Assembly: GCA_026991575.1 (NCBI GenBank)
Contig: JALXBF010000033.1
Span: 1-64,000, forward strand
DNA: 64,000 nucleotides
Reading direction: 5' to 3'
Source: Planctomycetota bacterium
GTDB lineage: Bacteria; Planctomycetota; Planctomycetia; JALXBF01
In this document: in pieces, positions 37,795 through 48,706 of the stretch
Layout: the number at the start of each line of letters is the position of its first letter
How positions within the stretch are numbered: position 1 is the first letter of the stretch
Position numbers and translations under genes: made by a program
The notes under the pieces: generated by a model
What the model was told of the DNA's origin: nothing
The model's input: only the letters and a program-made list of their open reading frames with translations
Database searches by the model: none

Positions 37795-39441
37795 GTGCCG
37801 GGGACACGGATGTCCGGGAAGAAGCGACGCTTACCGCTGAGAATCAAATTTGCCGCGGTTCTCGGGCTCGTGCTGGCGATCAGTGTCGTCCTGATGGCGA
37901 CCACGCTGATCGGCCTCTACGGTTACCGTCGCACGATCAAGGAGCTGGGGACCAGAATCGATGACTTGCCGCGCGCAGCGGAACTGCTGGAGTCGATCGT
38001 CTACCTGGTACACCCGGAGCTGATCCCCGAGTCGGGCGATGTGCGGAACAAGGCTGCTGGACGATCGTTTGCGGCCCGGCTGCGTGCGGTTGAGCGGTCG
38101 CTGGCTGCGTATCGCGATCGCTTACGGAAGCTTGCGCGCGACGGCGACGCGTTGCGGCGGGTTGAGGAGCAGCGGGCTCTGGATGAGATTGACCTGGCGT
38201 TGCGCGAGTTGCATGAGGCGGCCAGGCGTAGCGGGGCCGGTCGCGGCGGGGTCCGCCTGCTGCCGCCTGAGTTGGTGGGGGACCGTTCCGGGGCACGTCC
38301 TGATGAGGCGGCGCTGAGAGAGCCTCTGGCGCGCACCCTCCGATCCATTGGCCCGCTGCTGCGGGGAGCCTTTGCCGACATGGATCGGATGGTGGACCGT
38401 TCCCGAGAGTTGTATCGGAACACGCTTCGGGTGGCGTGGGTCAGCGGCGTGCTGGTTGTGCTCACGCTGCTCGGCTTCGCGCGCCTGTTCTACCGCTGGG
38501 TCTTCTATCCGATTCGCGTGCTGCACCGCGGGGTGAACCGAGTCGGTCATGGTGACCTGGATCATCGCGTGCAGCTCGTCACGGGCGACGAGATGGAAGA
38601 TCTGGCCGAATCGTTCAACGCAATGACCGAGCGGCTGCAGCAGATCTACGTGGATCTGGAACGCCAGGTCAAGGAACGGAGCCGGCAGTTGGTTCGCACG
38701 GAGCGGTTGGCCAGTGTGGGGTTCCTGGCCGCCGGTGTCGCTCACGAGATCAACAACCCGCTTGCCTCCATCAGCCTCGGTGCCGAAGCGCTCACGCGCC
38801 GGTTACGCCAGTTGCTGGATCCGAACGGTGAGAACCGCTACCAGGACATCTGGCGCTGCCTGGAGATGATCCAGAGTGAGGCATTCCGGTGCAAGGGCAT
38901 CACCGAGAAGCTGCTCGACTTCTCGCGCGCCGGCGAGCTGAAACGCGTACCCTCCTCGCTACCCGGCCTGGTGGCTGATGTCATCGACATCGTGCAGCAC
39001 CTGGGTCGGTACCGCGAGAAGCGGATCGTGCTGGATGCTCCCGAGGACGTGGTGGCGGAGGTGAATCCGGAGGAGATCAAGCAGGTTGCGCTGAACTTGA
39101 TCGTCAACGCGCTGGACAGCATGGACGGGGAGGGGACGCTGCGGATCGAGATCCGCCGGGATGATCAGTGGGCGGTGATGGTGTTTGAGGATGATGGCTG
39201 CGGCATGACCCCAGAGGTGCTGGAGAACGTCTTCGAGCCGTTCTTCACCCGGTCTCGGTCGCGCCGCGGAACAGGCCTGGGGCTGTCCATTACGCATAGG
39301 ATCGTCGTCCAGCATGATGGCGAAATCACGGCTCACAGTGACGGACCGGGCAAGGGGAGCCGTTTCACAGTGCGGCTTCCTCTGGTAGCGAAGCGGCAGG
39401 AAACAGGCGAGGAGGTGGATGGTGCCAAGCGAGCCGCGTAA
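37795..39441 (+). CDS. Sensor histidine kinase (HAMP, HisKA, HATPase_c), NtrB-like
   Basis: HAMP region; SVGFLAAGVAHEINNPLASISLGAE; LIVNALDSM; DDGCGMTPEVLENVFEPFFT; GTGLGLSITHRIV. Confidence 0.93.
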   Translation: MPGTRMSGKKRRLPLRIKFAAVLGLVLAISVVLMATTLIGLYGYRRTIKELGTRIDDLPRAAELLESIVYLVHPELIPESGDVRNKAAGRSFAARLRAVERSLAAYRDRLRKLARDGDALRRVEEQRALDEIDLALRELHEAARRSGAGRGGVRLLPPELVGDRSGARPDEAALREPLARTLRSIGPLLRGAFADMDRMVDRSRELYRNTLRVAWVSGVLVVLTLLGFARLFYRWVFYPIRVLHRGVNRVGHGDLDHRVQLVTGDEMEDLAESFNAMTERLQQIYVDLERQVKERSRQLVRTERLASVGFLAAGVAHEINNPLASISLGAEALTRRLRQLLDPNGENRYQDIWRCLEMIQSEAFRCKGITEKLLDFSRAGELKRVPSSLPGLVADVIDIVQHLGRYREKRIVLDAPEDVVAEVNPEEIKQVALNLIVNALDSMDGEGTLRIEIRRDDQWAVMVFEDDGCGMTPEVLENVFEPFFTRSRSRRGTGLGLSITHRIVVQHDGEITAHSDGPGKGSRFTVRLPLVAKRQETGEEVDGAKRAA

Positions 39442-40888
39442 AGGGTTACGCGTGCTGTTTGCCGACGACGAGGCGCATCTGTGCGAGTTGATGCGCATGG
39501 AGCTACCTAGGCTGGGCCACCAGGTATACACCTGTACGGATGGCCGCACGGCGCTGGAGACGCTCATGCGCGACACGTTCGACGTGGCCATCCTGGACAT
39601 TCAGATGCCCGGCCTGCGTGGCACCGAGGTGCTTGCGCACCGCGAGGAACATTTTCCGCACACGGAGGTGGTGTTGCTCACCGGCCACGCCAGTCTAGAG
39701 ACAGCCATCGAGGCGCTGCGGCACGGAGCGTTCGACTATCTGACCAAGCCGTGCAAATGGGCGGAGCTGGAGGCGGTGCTGCGGCGAATCGAGGAGAAGC
39801 GCGAGCTGGCGCACCACAACATCGCCCTTCAGCAGCAGCTTCGCGCCGGCGGCAGTGACCTGGAGCCGCGGTTGGTCGGTTCGTCGGCTGCGATGCGGGC
39901 AGTCCGGGAAATGATCCACACGATCGCTCCAACCGACTGCGCCGTGCTCATCCTCGGTGAGACCGGCACAGGTAAGGAGTTGGTTGCGCGCAGCCTGCAT
40001 GCTCAGAGCATGCGGCGCAATAAACCGTTCGTGCCGGTCAACTGCGGTGCGATTCCCGAGAACCTGGTCGAAAGTGAGCTGTTCGGGCATCGTAAGGGGG
40101 CATTCACCGGAGCGGATCAGCATCGGAAGGGACTGGTGGAGGTTGCCGACGGTGGCACGCTGTTTCTGGACGAAATCGGCGAACTGGACAAGCAGGTACA
40201 GGTGAAGCTGCTGCGGTTCCTGGAGTCCGGGGAAATCCGCCGCGTAGGCGAGAACGAGCCGTTCCGGGTAGACGTGCGTGTCATCTGTGCCACGAACCGC
40301 TCGCTCAAACAAATGGTCGAAGAAGGCACCTTCCGCCAGGACCTGTACTTCCGGATCAACACCTTCGAACTGCACCTGCCACCGTTGCGGGAACGACGTG
40401 AGGACATCCCCGAGCTGGTCGAGCACCTCATTGCCCGCAAGTTGCCTGGGAGGCGGCAGGTGCGGGTCAGCCCGGAGGCGCTGCAGTTGTTGATGGCCTA
40501 TGACTGGCCGGGCAACGTGCGGGAGCTGGCCAACGTCGTGGAACGGGCCCTGATCCTGTCGCGCGGAGAGCAGATCACGTGTGAGCACCTGCCGATCCAT
40601 GTGCGCGACCGCGGCGGCTCGGCGCCGAGCACTCCGGGAAGGGAGGCCGCCAGAGTAGCCCCGGCGGTCGCACCGGAAACCACGCCTGAGGTGCCGGCAA
40701 TGACGTTACGCGACTTGGAACGAGAGCACATCCTACGGGTCCTGGCCAAGCACAACGGCCGCAAGCCGGCGGCTGCCAAGGAGCTTGGCATCAGCCTCAA
40801 GACGCTCTACAACAAGCTCCACCAGATGGTCGAAGAGGGCGACCTGCCGCCGGAGAATCCCTACGTCTCCACCCGCCGTGCCTCGTAA
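39419..40888 (+). CDS. Sigma-54-dependent NtrC-family response regulator
   Basis: [12 protein letters not shown]...[41 protein letters not shown]; Fis-type HTH. Overlaps the kinase by 23 nt. Confidence 0.95.
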   Translation: MVPSEPRKGLRVLFADDEAHLCELMRMELPRLGHQVYTCTDGRTALETLMRDTFDVAILDIQMPGLRGTEVLAHREEHFPHTEVVLLTGHASLETAIEALRHGAFDYLTKPCKWAELEAVLRRIEEKRELAHHNIALQQQLRAGGSDLEPRLVGSSAAMRAVREMIHTIAPTDCAVLILGETGTGKELVARSLHAQSMRRNKPFVPVNCGAIPENLVESELFGHRKGAFTGADQHRKGLVEVADGGTLFLDEIGELDKQVQVKLLRFLESGEIRRVGENEPFRVDVRVICATNRSLKQMVEEGTFRQDLYFRINTFELHLPPLRERREDIPELVEHLIARKLPGRRQVRVSPEALQLLMAYDWPGNVRELANVVERALILSRGEQITCEHLPIHVRDRGGSAPSTPGREAARVAPAVAPETTPEVPAMTLRDLEREHILRVLAKHNGRKPAAAKELGISLKTLYNKLHQMVEEGDLPPENPYVSTRRAS

Positions 40889-41021
40889 CGCACCGCGCGG
40901 CTGACGCGCGCGGCACAGGGATCACCCGCCGGCGCACGGACTTCGGGCGGCTGGCCGGATCGATCGTGTGCGGTAGAATTGGGCGTGGAAGCGATCTTTC
41001 CTCTTGGTTCAAGGATCCCGC

Positions 41022-43055
41022 ATGGCTGGCGAAAAGGACAGGCGACCCACTCGAGGCCCAAGTCAACGATCGCCTGAGCGACGTAAACCCCCGGGGCTGC
41101 CCCAGTGGGGTGTCGTTGTGCTCTGGGCGCTGTTGATCTGCACGGCGGTCTTCTTCGCGATTCATCTGGGCAACTGGATGAACGCGGTGGAGATCGCCTA
41201 CTCGGATTTCCTGCGCTATGTGGAGCAGGGCAAGGTCAGCGTCGTGCGCATCGAAGGGCAGCTTGCGCGCGGCGAATTCCGTCAGCCGGTCAACCTGGTC
41301 GACGCCGACGGCCGCCGGCGGGTGAAGGTCCGGGCGTTTCGCACCTATCTGTTGCCGTTTGCCGAGGATCCGGACCTGAAGGACAAGCTGCTGAAGGCCG
41401 GCGTGCGCGTGATCTCGGCACCCGAGCGGCCGTCGTTCTGGAACATGCTCGGCTTCTGGCTGCCGACCATCGTCCTGATCCTGTTCTTTGTGTGGATGAT
41501 GCGGCGCGCCCGTGATGTCGACGGGCCGTTGATTTCGTCGTTTACGAAGAGCCCGGCCAAGCGGTACCAGGAGTCGAACGTCCGCGTCACGTTCAACGAC
41601 GTTGCCGACCTGGAACATGCCAAGCAGGAACTGCAGGAGATCGTCGAGTTTCTGCGCAACCCGGAGCGGTTCCAGCGGCTGGGCGGCCAGATCCCAAAGG
41701 GCGTACTGTTGATGGGGCCACCCGGCACGGGCAAGACGCTGCTTGCCCGTGCGGTGGCAGGCGAGGCGGGTGTGCCGTTCTTTTCGATCTCCGGTTCCGA
41801 ATTCATCCAGATGTTCGTCGGCGTCGGTGCCAGCCGTGTCCGCGATCTGTTCAAGACCGCTAAGGAAAACGCCCCCGCGATTATTTTCATTGACGAGATT
41901 GACGCGGTCGGTCGGGCTCGCGGCACCGGCTTGGGTGGCGGGCACGACGAGCGTGAGCAGACACTGAATCAGATCTTGAGCGAAATGGACGGCTTCGCGC
42001 CGAACGAGTCGGTCGTGGTGATCGCGGCCACCAACCGCCCGGATGTGTTGGATCCGGCCTTGCTGCGGCCAGGACGGTTCGATCGCCACGTGACGGTAGA
42101 CCGGCCCACACAGCGCGGTCGCCTGGAGATCCTCCGCGTCCATACACGCAATGTGCCGCTGGCCGACGACGTGGACCTCGAGGCGCTAGCACGGGCCACC
42201 GCCGGCTTGACCGGCGCGGACTTGAGAAACTTGGTCAACGAGGCGGCTCTGCTGGCGACGCGCGAAGGCAAGGACAAGGTCGACTGGGATGCCTTCGAGA
42301 AAGCCCGGGACAAGATCCTGATGGGGCCCAAACGGGAGGAGGTGCTCTCGGAGGAAGAAAAGCGGATCACGGCGTACCACGAAGCCGGCCATGCGCTGAC
42401 GGCCTGGCTGCAAAAGGAGATCGATCCGCTGCACAAGGTGACGATCATCCCACGCGGCCGAGCGCTGGGCGTGACGCAGCTGTTGCCGAACGAGGATCGA
42501 CACAATCTCACTGAGTCGCAAATCCGTGCTCGGCTCGTCTTTTCGCTGGGTGGTCGAGCTGCGGAACGGCTCGTCTTCAGGGAGCTTTCTGCCGGAGCCG
42601 AGGACGACTTGAAGCGGGCAACCCAGCTTGCTCGGTACATGGTGACCCACTGGGGTATGAGCGATCGGCTGGGGCCCGTCTCCTACCGAGTGGGTGAGGA
42701 GCATGTGTTCTTGGGACGTGAGATCGTGGAGCCGCGTGACTTCAGCGAGTACACGGCGCGGCTGATTGATGAGGAGGTCCAACGGATCCTGCGCGAAGCC
42801 GACCAACGGGCACTGCACATGCTGAGCGAGCATCGCGAGCAGCTGGACCGCCTGGCACAGGCGCTGTTGGAGCACGAGGAGTTGACACGTGAGGAGATCG
42901 AGCGGATTCTTGCTACGGATGGCGACGCACGCGGCCGAGCAGAACCTGCCGTGGCGACCCAGGAGCCAGCGGCGGCAGCACGCGGCGGCGTCGGCCAGAC
43001 AAGTGCCTCACGGTCGCTGCCCGAAGACTCCGGTGAACCACCGACCGAAACCTAG
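41022..43055 (+). CDS. ftsH: ATP-dependent zinc metalloprotease FtsH
   Basis: [54 protein letters not shown] zinc site; two N-terminal TM helices. Confidence 0.97.
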   Translation: MAGEKDRRPTRGPSQRSPERRKPPGLPQWGVVVLWALLICTAVFFAIHLGNWMNAVEIAYSDFLRYVEQGKVSVVRIEGQLARGEFRQPVNLVDADGRRRVKVRAFRTYLLPFAEDPDLKDKLLKAGVRVISAPERPSFWNMLGFWLPTIVLILFFVWMMRRARDVDGPLISSFTKSPAKRYQESNVRVTFNDVADLEHAKQELQEIVEFLRNPERFQRLGGQIPKGVLLMGPPGTGKTLLARAVAGEAGVPFFSISGSEFIQMFVGVGASRVRDLFKTAKENAPAIIFIDEIDAVGRARGTGLGGGHDEREQTLNQILSEMDGFAPNESVVVIAATNRPDVLDPALLRPGRFDRHVTVDRPTQRGRLEILRVHTRNVPLADDVDLEALARATAGLTGADLRNLVNEAALLATREGKDKVDWDAFEKARDKILMGPKREEVLSEEEKRITAYHEAGHALTAWLQKEIDPLHKVTIIPRGRALGVTQLLPNEDRHNLTESQIRARLVFSLGGRAAERLVFRELSAGAEDDLKRATQLARYMVTHWGMSDRLGPVSYRVGEEHVFLGREIVEPRDFSEYTARLIDEEVQRILREADQRALHMLSEHREQLDRLAQALLEHEELTREEIERILATDGDARGRAEPAVATQEPAAAARGGVGQTSASRSLPEDSGEPPTET

Positions 43056-43124
43056 CTGCTCGCCCGTGTCGTTACCTCAGTTCCACTCGATCACGCAACT
43101 AGACGAGTTCGCGGGAGTCTGCCG

Positions 43125-43598
43125 ATGGAACAGCCGATGACTCGTCAGGCCTACGAACGGTTGCAGAAGGAACTGGAGCGACTGGAGAACGAAGAGCGGC
43201 CTAAAGTGCTGGAACGGCTCAAGCGAGCGCGCGAGTTCGGCGACCTTTCCGAGAACGCTGAGTATGACGCCTCCAAAGAGCAGCTGCAGCGGTTGGACGA
43301 GCAGATCAACATGTTAAGGTTGCGGCTGTCCCGGTGCCGGATTGTGGACGAGGATGAGATCCCGCGGGACCGCGTTGCGTTCGGCGCGAAGGTGCGAGTG
43401 TTCGATGAGACGTTCGGAGAGGAGGAGGTCTACGAGTTCGTAAGCCCTGGCGAGGAGGACGCGTTTGCAAACAAGATTCTGATCACCAGCCCGCTTGGCC
43501 AGGCCCTGCTGGGCAAGAAGGTCGGCGAGGTGGTGGAGTTCGAGGCCCCCGCCGGCGTCCGCCGCCTCAAGATCCTGGAGATCACGTACTCGTTTTGA
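43125..43598 (+). CDS. greA: Transcription elongation factor GreA
   Basis: ARE-FGDLSENAEYDASKEQ; SPLGQALLGKKVGEVVEFEAPAGVRRLKILEI. Confidence 0.95.
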   Translation: MEQPMTRQAYERLQKELERLENEERPKVLERLKRAREFGDLSENAEYDASKEQLQRLDEQINMLRLRLSRCRIVDEDEIPRDRVAFGAKVRVFDETFGEEEVYEFVSPGEEDAFANKILITSPLGQALLGKKVGEVVEFEAPAGVRRLKILEITYSF

Positions 43599-43623
43599 AC
43601 TGCTTCTCGGCCATGACTCGCTT

Positions 43624-43654
43624 GCGATCGAACGTGTGCCGCATGTTCGATCGC
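43624..43654. terminator. Strong hairpin between convergent greA and GT genes, candidate bidirectional terminator
   Basis: Perfect 10-bp inverted repeat GCGATCGAAC / GTTCGATCGC, extendable inward (GTG/CAT with one G-T), 5-nt loop; no clear T-tract. Confidence 0.5.
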
Positions 43655-43740
43655 CCCGAATTCCGTCACCCGGTCAGCGTCCATTGGTTGCAGCGACGCT
43701 GCTGTACACGCCGGACCCTCGTGTGCACGCTATCCACAGG

Positions 43741-45624
43741 CTAAGGGCCGGTGTCATCTCGGAGAACCCGTCGCGAGTGAAGCGGGGGCTGCTGTGGCTG
43801 GTGCGGTGAGCACGCCGTCGAACCCCCGCCGTGGGCCTTGCCGCTGTTGATGACAGAGGCCGCCCGCAGCTGGCGGGCTGTGGCCGCATCGATGCGGTAA
43901 ATCCATAAGCTGGGCGTGATACGCCAGGTGGGCTCCATCAGGAAGAAGTAGTGATAACGCCGCTCCGGATCCATCAGCGCAGCTACTGATACCGCGTATG
44001 TACCCGCCCGCGGCTCGTCTGCCAACTGCTCAGTCAGCGGCCCTGACGGCCCGATTGGGACATATTCGTCGTCGACCTTGAGTCCCAGAGCGTTCGCAAC
44101 GCCATAAGCTACCGATGAACCGAGCAGTGCGCCGTCCAACTGTACGTCCGGATGCGACGCTAACCATCGTGTCAAGAAAGGAACGTCCTGTTCCCATGTC
44201 AGGGCGCTGCCGTGAAGATGCCGCCAGCCTTCTTCTGGGCCCCCAGCTATCTCGTTGAAGTAGCTCTCACAATGGGGGAACCAGCGGAGCCCGGAAGCTG
44301 TTCCCGCGGCCACGCAGGCCCAAACCAGCAAACGCCACCATCGGCTTTGCCCGCCTCCTGCCAGACAAGCCCCGGCACAGGTGAACAAGAACGGCAGGGC
44401 CGGCATCACATAGCGGTAATGGGCATTGAAGCCACGCTCTGCGCTGACCACTGCAAACACAGCCGCGGCAGGCAGTACCAGACAGCAAACCGTTCGTGCC
44501 GTCGCGCGCCGGGTCAGCAGCAGGACGAGCCCCGCGAAGACGAGGACAAGTGTGCCGAGCGTTTCCTTGACGAGGAATGCATAGACGTAGTAGTGGTACC
44601 AGCCAAGGAACCGGTACTCGCCCCGTAAGTACGACCACTGGCCCCGGTCGAAATCGACCTTTTGGATATCGATTCCCCGCACATAGTCTGCCGGCAACGG
44701 CACCGGCAGCATACCGAGGACGGTACCCCGAAATCGGTTTCCCGGCGTTGAGCACTGAGGATCGTCGGACGCGGCCAAAAAGCGCGAGAGAAAACTGTAG
44801 TCACCCAACCGGACCCCTACCCCGCGGAACGAGTACGCCGCGTTGATGACCAGTAGGCTTATTGCCAGGAAAGCGACGAACTGCGCGCTTGATCGAGCGA
44901 TCCGCTGTTTGCCCGCCGTCAGCAGCACGGCCAAGAAGCTGACCGGGTACAGCACTAGCAACGTGAACTTGGCAAGCTGGGCGATACCCATCGTCACCCC
45001 GGCCGCTATCGCATCTCTCCATGCGCAGTGTTCCGTCCAGCGGTAGACCGTGTACATGGCTGCCAGACCCAGGCCAGCGGCGACGCCATCGGGCGCAACC
45101 CAGGTGTAGGAGAGAACAGTCGGACTGAAGCAGTAGAGGATAACCGCCAACAGGCCAGCTTCGTTGCCCCACAACTGGCTGGCCCACTGCCATGCCACCC
45201 ATGGACCGATCAGATACAGCGGCAGTACGGCCAGCCGGGCCAGTCGGTGCATCAGCAGAAACTCGTTGCCTGCATGCACCGCAAGGTTGGGCATGTAGTA
45301 GTACTCGGGCCGCAGAGCAACAAGACCCGGGTGCTTTTCTCCCCGCGGTTCGGTCGGCCGAGTCCTGTGGTAGTCAGCTGGCAGGCTGCGCGCCGTTTCG
45401 GTCCAGAGCACGGCTAGCGCCCCGACCATCCGAACCAGTGGTGGATTGACCCGGTATGGCGTATAGTCCCCGTCGCGCCAATGGATGATGCCCGCTGCCA
45501 GGTGGCCTGGCTCATTGACCGTTGGCCCATGCAACCAGGCGGAAACAATGTAGCAGACGCTGTACGTTGCTAGGACGGCTGTGCCCAGCAGTCGATAGGC
45601 TCGTGACCGCCGATCTTGCTTCAT
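43741..45624 (-). CDS. Multi-TM glycosyltransferase (GT39-like), paralogue of 23324..25066 (cassette B, member 3)
   Basis: GPTVNEPGHLAAGIIHWRDGDYTPYRVNPPLVRMVG; QWSYLRGEYRFLGWYHYYVYAFLVKETLGTL; CESYFNEIAGGPEEGWRHL aligns by eye to HAHFNLLAGGPSNGPRHL of the other copy. Confidence 0.8.
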   Translation of the reverse strand: MKQDRRSRAYRLLGTAVLATYSVCYIVSAWLHGPTVNEPGHLAAGIIHWRDGDYTPYRVNPPLVRMVGALAVLWTETARSLPADYHRTRPTEPRGEKHPGLVALRPEYYYMPNLAVHAGNEFLLMHRLARLAVLPLYLIGPWVAWQWASQLWGNEAGLLAVILYCFSPTVLSYTWVAPDGVAAGLGLAAMYTVYRWTEHCAWRDAIAAGVTMGIAQLAKFTLLVLYPVSFLAVLLTAGKQRIARSSAQFVAFLAISLLVINAAYSFRGVGVRLGDYSFLSRFLAASDDPQCSTPGNRFRGTVLGMLPVPLPADYVRGIDIQKVDFDRGQWSYLRGEYRFLGWYHYYVYAFLVKETLGTLVLVFAGLVLLLTRRATARTVCCLVLPAAAVFAVVSAERGFNAHYRYVMPALPFLFTCAGACLAGGGQSRWWRLLVWACVAAGTASGLRWFPHCESYFNEIAGGPEEGWRHLHGSALTWEQDVPFLTRWLASHPDVQLDGALLGSSVAYGVANALGLKVDDEYVPIGPSGPLTEQLADEPRAGTYAVSVAALMDPERRYHYFFLMEPTWRITPSLWIYRIDAATARQLRAASVINSGKAHGGGSTACSPHQPQQPPLHSRRVLRDDTGP

Positions 45625-46772
45625 TCCTGATCGCTCCCGTGCGGCTGCTGCCGGGTACGGCCGCGAGCAGTGTCCATGTTGGCACGGATGTGAATTTGTA
45701 GCGTATCGGAGTTACCTGCGGCATCTCGCACGATGATGGTCACCGCGTGTACACCACGGGGCACCGAGCGCAGACGTAGTGTCATCCGGTGAGTCGCTCG
45801 GTATTCGTCCGCGGTCGGGCAGTCCAAAGACAACCACTCTTCGGCTGCCGACGGCATCAGCACACGCACGGGACGAACCGCTTGGATCGTTACGCGCCGC
45901 CGGGATTCGTCGTCCTGGCCGGCAACTGCCGTAATCATGCGGGGCGTGACCTTGGCCAGCCCGGCGGTCGACAGGCGGATCGACTGCTCATCCATCCATG
46001 GGCCGTACCCGAAGCGTAAGCGGCAACGCTGCCCCGGATGCAGATCTGCGGCGGCAAGCTTGACTGTCAGGCGGCCGCGCCACGCCCGATAGTGGACGGG
46101 CCGTTCACGCCACTCGGTGAACGCGGCCACGACGGCGGAGGGACCGTAGAACTCCCAGTCAGCCCATCGTGCTTCGATCCACGGCTTGGCCTCCGGGATC
46201 GTTTCATCCAGTGTGTAGTAGACGCGCAGCTCGATTGGAACGGTCCCACCGGGGATGAACCGTTGTTGCGTTAGCGGACCACGAACACCGACCAGTTCTA
46301 GCCGAGGGAAAGCGACTGTCCGCACGATGCACCGCTTTTCGAGTCGCTCAGAGCCAGCCTGGACCTCAACCACTGCGGATTGCTCGGTGATGCCAGAATC
46401 GCCAGTAACACGAAACGCAAGCTCGAGCCTGGCCGTCTCGCCCGGTGCCAGTACTTTGGGACTGAGGTTGACCGAGAGGCAGGTACAACTGAGCTTCTTG
46501 AGGCGTGCGATACACTTCGAGCCGAAAGGGTTCGGCACCTCAAAGGTCGCCTGAAGGTCACGGTGTTGGTTCGGGTCAAGGACGAACGGGCCGAGCTCGT
46601 CGAGATCCACGGTCTGCCAGTCTTGATGGATGTCCACAGTGGCTTCTCGACCGCCGCACCCGGAAAGCATCGTTATGGCTGCGGATGCGCACGACACCCC
46701 GAACGCCCACGAGAGAAATACCCGGAACGGTCGCGCCCACGTTCGCATGGCTCTGCACTCGCTCGATCCCAA
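45621..46772 (-). CDS. DUF1573-like lipoprotein (cassette B, member 2)
   Basis: Lipobox-like LSGC; LGPFVLDPNQHRDLQATFEVPNPFGSKCIARLKKLSCTCLSVNLSPKVLAPGETARLELAFRV; 4-nt overlap with the downstream GT. Confidence 0.8.
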   Translation of the reverse strand: MGSSECRAMRTWARPFRVFLSWAFGVSCASAAITMLSGCGGREATVDIHQDWQTVDLDELGPFVLDPNQHRDLQATFEVPNPFGSKCIARLKKLSCTCLSVNLSPKVLAPGETARLELAFRVTGDSGITEQSAVVEVQAGSERLEKRCIVRTVAFPRLELVGVRGPLTQQRFIPGGTVPIELRVYYTLDETIPEAKPWIEARWADWEFYGPSAVVAAFTEWRERPVHYRAWRGRLTVKLAAADLHPGQRCRLRFGYGPWMDEQSIRLSTAGLAKVTPRMITAVAGQDDESRRRVTIQAVRPVRVLMPSAAEEWLSLDCPTADEYRATHRMTLRLRSVPRGVHAVTIIVRDAAGNSDTLQIHIRANMDTARGRTRQQPHGSDQE

Positions 46773-46795
46773 CCGTCACGCCGTCGTGATGGGGC

Positions 46796-48022
46796 TCAGC
46801 CACGGCCGCGTAGCCAGCGGTAGACGCGCAACCCTGCCAAGACCGCGGCGGCGGCGAGCAGTGTGAGCGCGAGGATCAAGGGGCGGCGGTATGGGGATCC
46901 CGCGACGCCGCTTCCCTGTCGACCGAGTTGGTCCACGCGAGGCCACCGGATCGGTTTCGCATCCAGTTTCGCCGGTTCAAGAATGTCTTCGGCGGCAAGC
47001 CTGGCCAGGTCGAGAACGTTGTCGGAAGGGTATCGGGCCAGACCAACGGGCGGTTTACGGCCGCGCAGATCGATGCGGAAGTCCTCGGGGTTGGCCGGCG
47101 GTAAGGGGCGGTCCGTCAGTTCGAATACTCGTGCGGACACAGTCCCCTGGCCATCTTCGTCGTAGGACAGCTGAATCCACTCCAGAGGAATCGGTACATC
47201 CCCCTCTGACAACCGGCCAGGCATGTCAAGCATGTGATGAGTCTCACCTCCGCTCGTTAGCGCGACCGACAGCCGATCCAGTACGAAGTACTCTCCATGG
47301 CGCACCAGCACAAACTCAACTGTCTCAGACATAGACTCCGCATCGCCGCTACCACCGAGCCCGATTCGCCGGACGAACCGGTAGCGCACTTGGTCAGGCC
47401 CCCCATCTCTTGCTGCGTCCAGGTACTCGATGCGCCGTCCGGTCTCACCAAATCGCAGCGACCGAACACGACGCCATCCTGTGGCCAGCACCGGCCATGC
47501 CCACGCTACGTGATCTGCCGCGTGGATTAGAGGGTAACGCTGCACGCGGATAAGCCGGTCCAGATCGTTGTCTATGACGAAGATGAGTTCGTCGGGTTCT
47601 ATCCGGAACAGGTGGAGCATCCACACGCGCCGGCCGGCCCGCGGTGGGGCCCCCGTGGCTCGCAAAGCGCGCGCCGGCACTGAGCGGCCTGTGCTTTCAT
47701 AGCGCACGAGGTCTCCGTCAACGGCCACAAAGCCTGAGGTGGCCTCACGCGGTGACTCCACCCACTCGAGCCGATCGGTAGCCGCACTACGCCCGACCAG
47801 CAACCGCCAGCGCGAGCGGAAACTCCATTGCGTGCGCCACTCGTCGAGTAAGCTCTGAAGCTCTTCGGCAAGGGCTGCAGCATGTCCGTCCAGCGACTTG
47901 GCCACTTGCCCAGCCCGCATGGCATCCGCGCCGGCTTCCTGGGCCGTGCACACTACGGGACGCGTGGCCTGCCACAGCAAGGCTAGCCAGGGCCCAAGGA
48001 GCCCAGCGATCCACCGTTTCAT
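46796..48022 (-). CDS. Secreted LolA-like protein with C-terminal TM and Arg tail (cassette B, member 1)
   Basis: Signal peptide MKRWIAGLLGPWLALLWQATRPVVCTAQ; C-terminus PLILALTLLAAAAVLAGLRVYRWLRGRG; same architecture and position as 20817..21995. Confidence 0.7.
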   Translation of the reverse strand: MKRWIAGLLGPWLALLWQATRPVVCTAQEAGADAMRAGQVAKSLDGHAAALAEELQSLLDEWRTQWSFRSRWRLLVGRSAATDRLEWVESPREATSGFVAVDGDLVRYESTGRSVPARALRATGAPPRAGRRVWMLHLFRIEPDELIFVIDNDLDRLIRVQRYPLIHAADHVAWAWPVLATGWRRVRSLRFGETGRRIEYLDAARDGGPDQVRYRFVRRIGLGGSGDAESMSETVEFVLVRHGEYFVLDRLSVALTSGGETHHMLDMPGRLSEGDVPIPLEWIQLSYDEDGQGTVSARVFELTDRPLPPANPEDFRIDLRGRKPPVGLARYPSDNVLDLARLAAEDILEPAKLDAKPIRWPRVDQLGRQGSGVAGSPYRRPLILALTLLAAAAVLAGLRVYRWLRGRG

Positions 48023-48254
48023 GGCCCGTCTCCCGTTCGGCTCATCACCCGTTCGATCTCGCACACCCCTCCTTCAATCGGATCCGAGCACACGACTCGC
48101 CCCCGGCAATTCTTGTCCTCGTAGCTTACCTGACCGAGATGGACGCGAGCAAAACGCCCGCTACCATCTGAGACCGACTCGACCTGAGCATGGCCGCATC
48201 TCCTACCAGAGAGGGCAGTTGCTGCCAACGCGTGTATTGTACGCCATAATCAGG

Positions 48255-48280
48255 ACACACACACACACACACACTGTCAA
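48255..48280 (-). promoter_or_regulatory. (AC)10 microsatellite abutting a TTGACA (-35-like) hexamer, upstream of cassette B
   Basis: Minus strand: ACTTGACA-(GT)10-CC-TGATTATGGCGTACAATACACG, ending about 230 nt upstream of the 48022 start. Confidence 0.6.
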
Positions 48281-48706
48281 GTGGTCCTGCAGGTGCGTGC
48301 CAGCTCTAGCGACAGGCCGTTTGTCGGGTGTCCCGGCTGGGCGGCCACGGAGGCGCACGCCCGGTCGGTGTCGCAGCTTCGGAACGGTGTACTGTTGCAG
48401 TCGGCCATTAGAACCGCTGCACTCGACAACTGTGCTGGCCAGACGCCCCGCCTGTGCCGGCAGCCAAGCCAGCCCCCGTTGCCGGGTAGGACGAGAACCC
48501 GCCACCATGACTTGCCCTCCACCGTTGGCATCGTACCCCATGATAGTGTGTGTGGGTCAACCTCCCATCATCGCTGCAAATAACGCCGCTCCCTGCGACA
48601 ACCCAGCACGTGCGATCGCACGGCTGACGCACTTGGAGGGATAGTTGGGCTGGGGAGAGAGGTTGCTCTGGAGCAGAGACGACGGCAGGATGTTTGGGAT
48701 TGAGGA

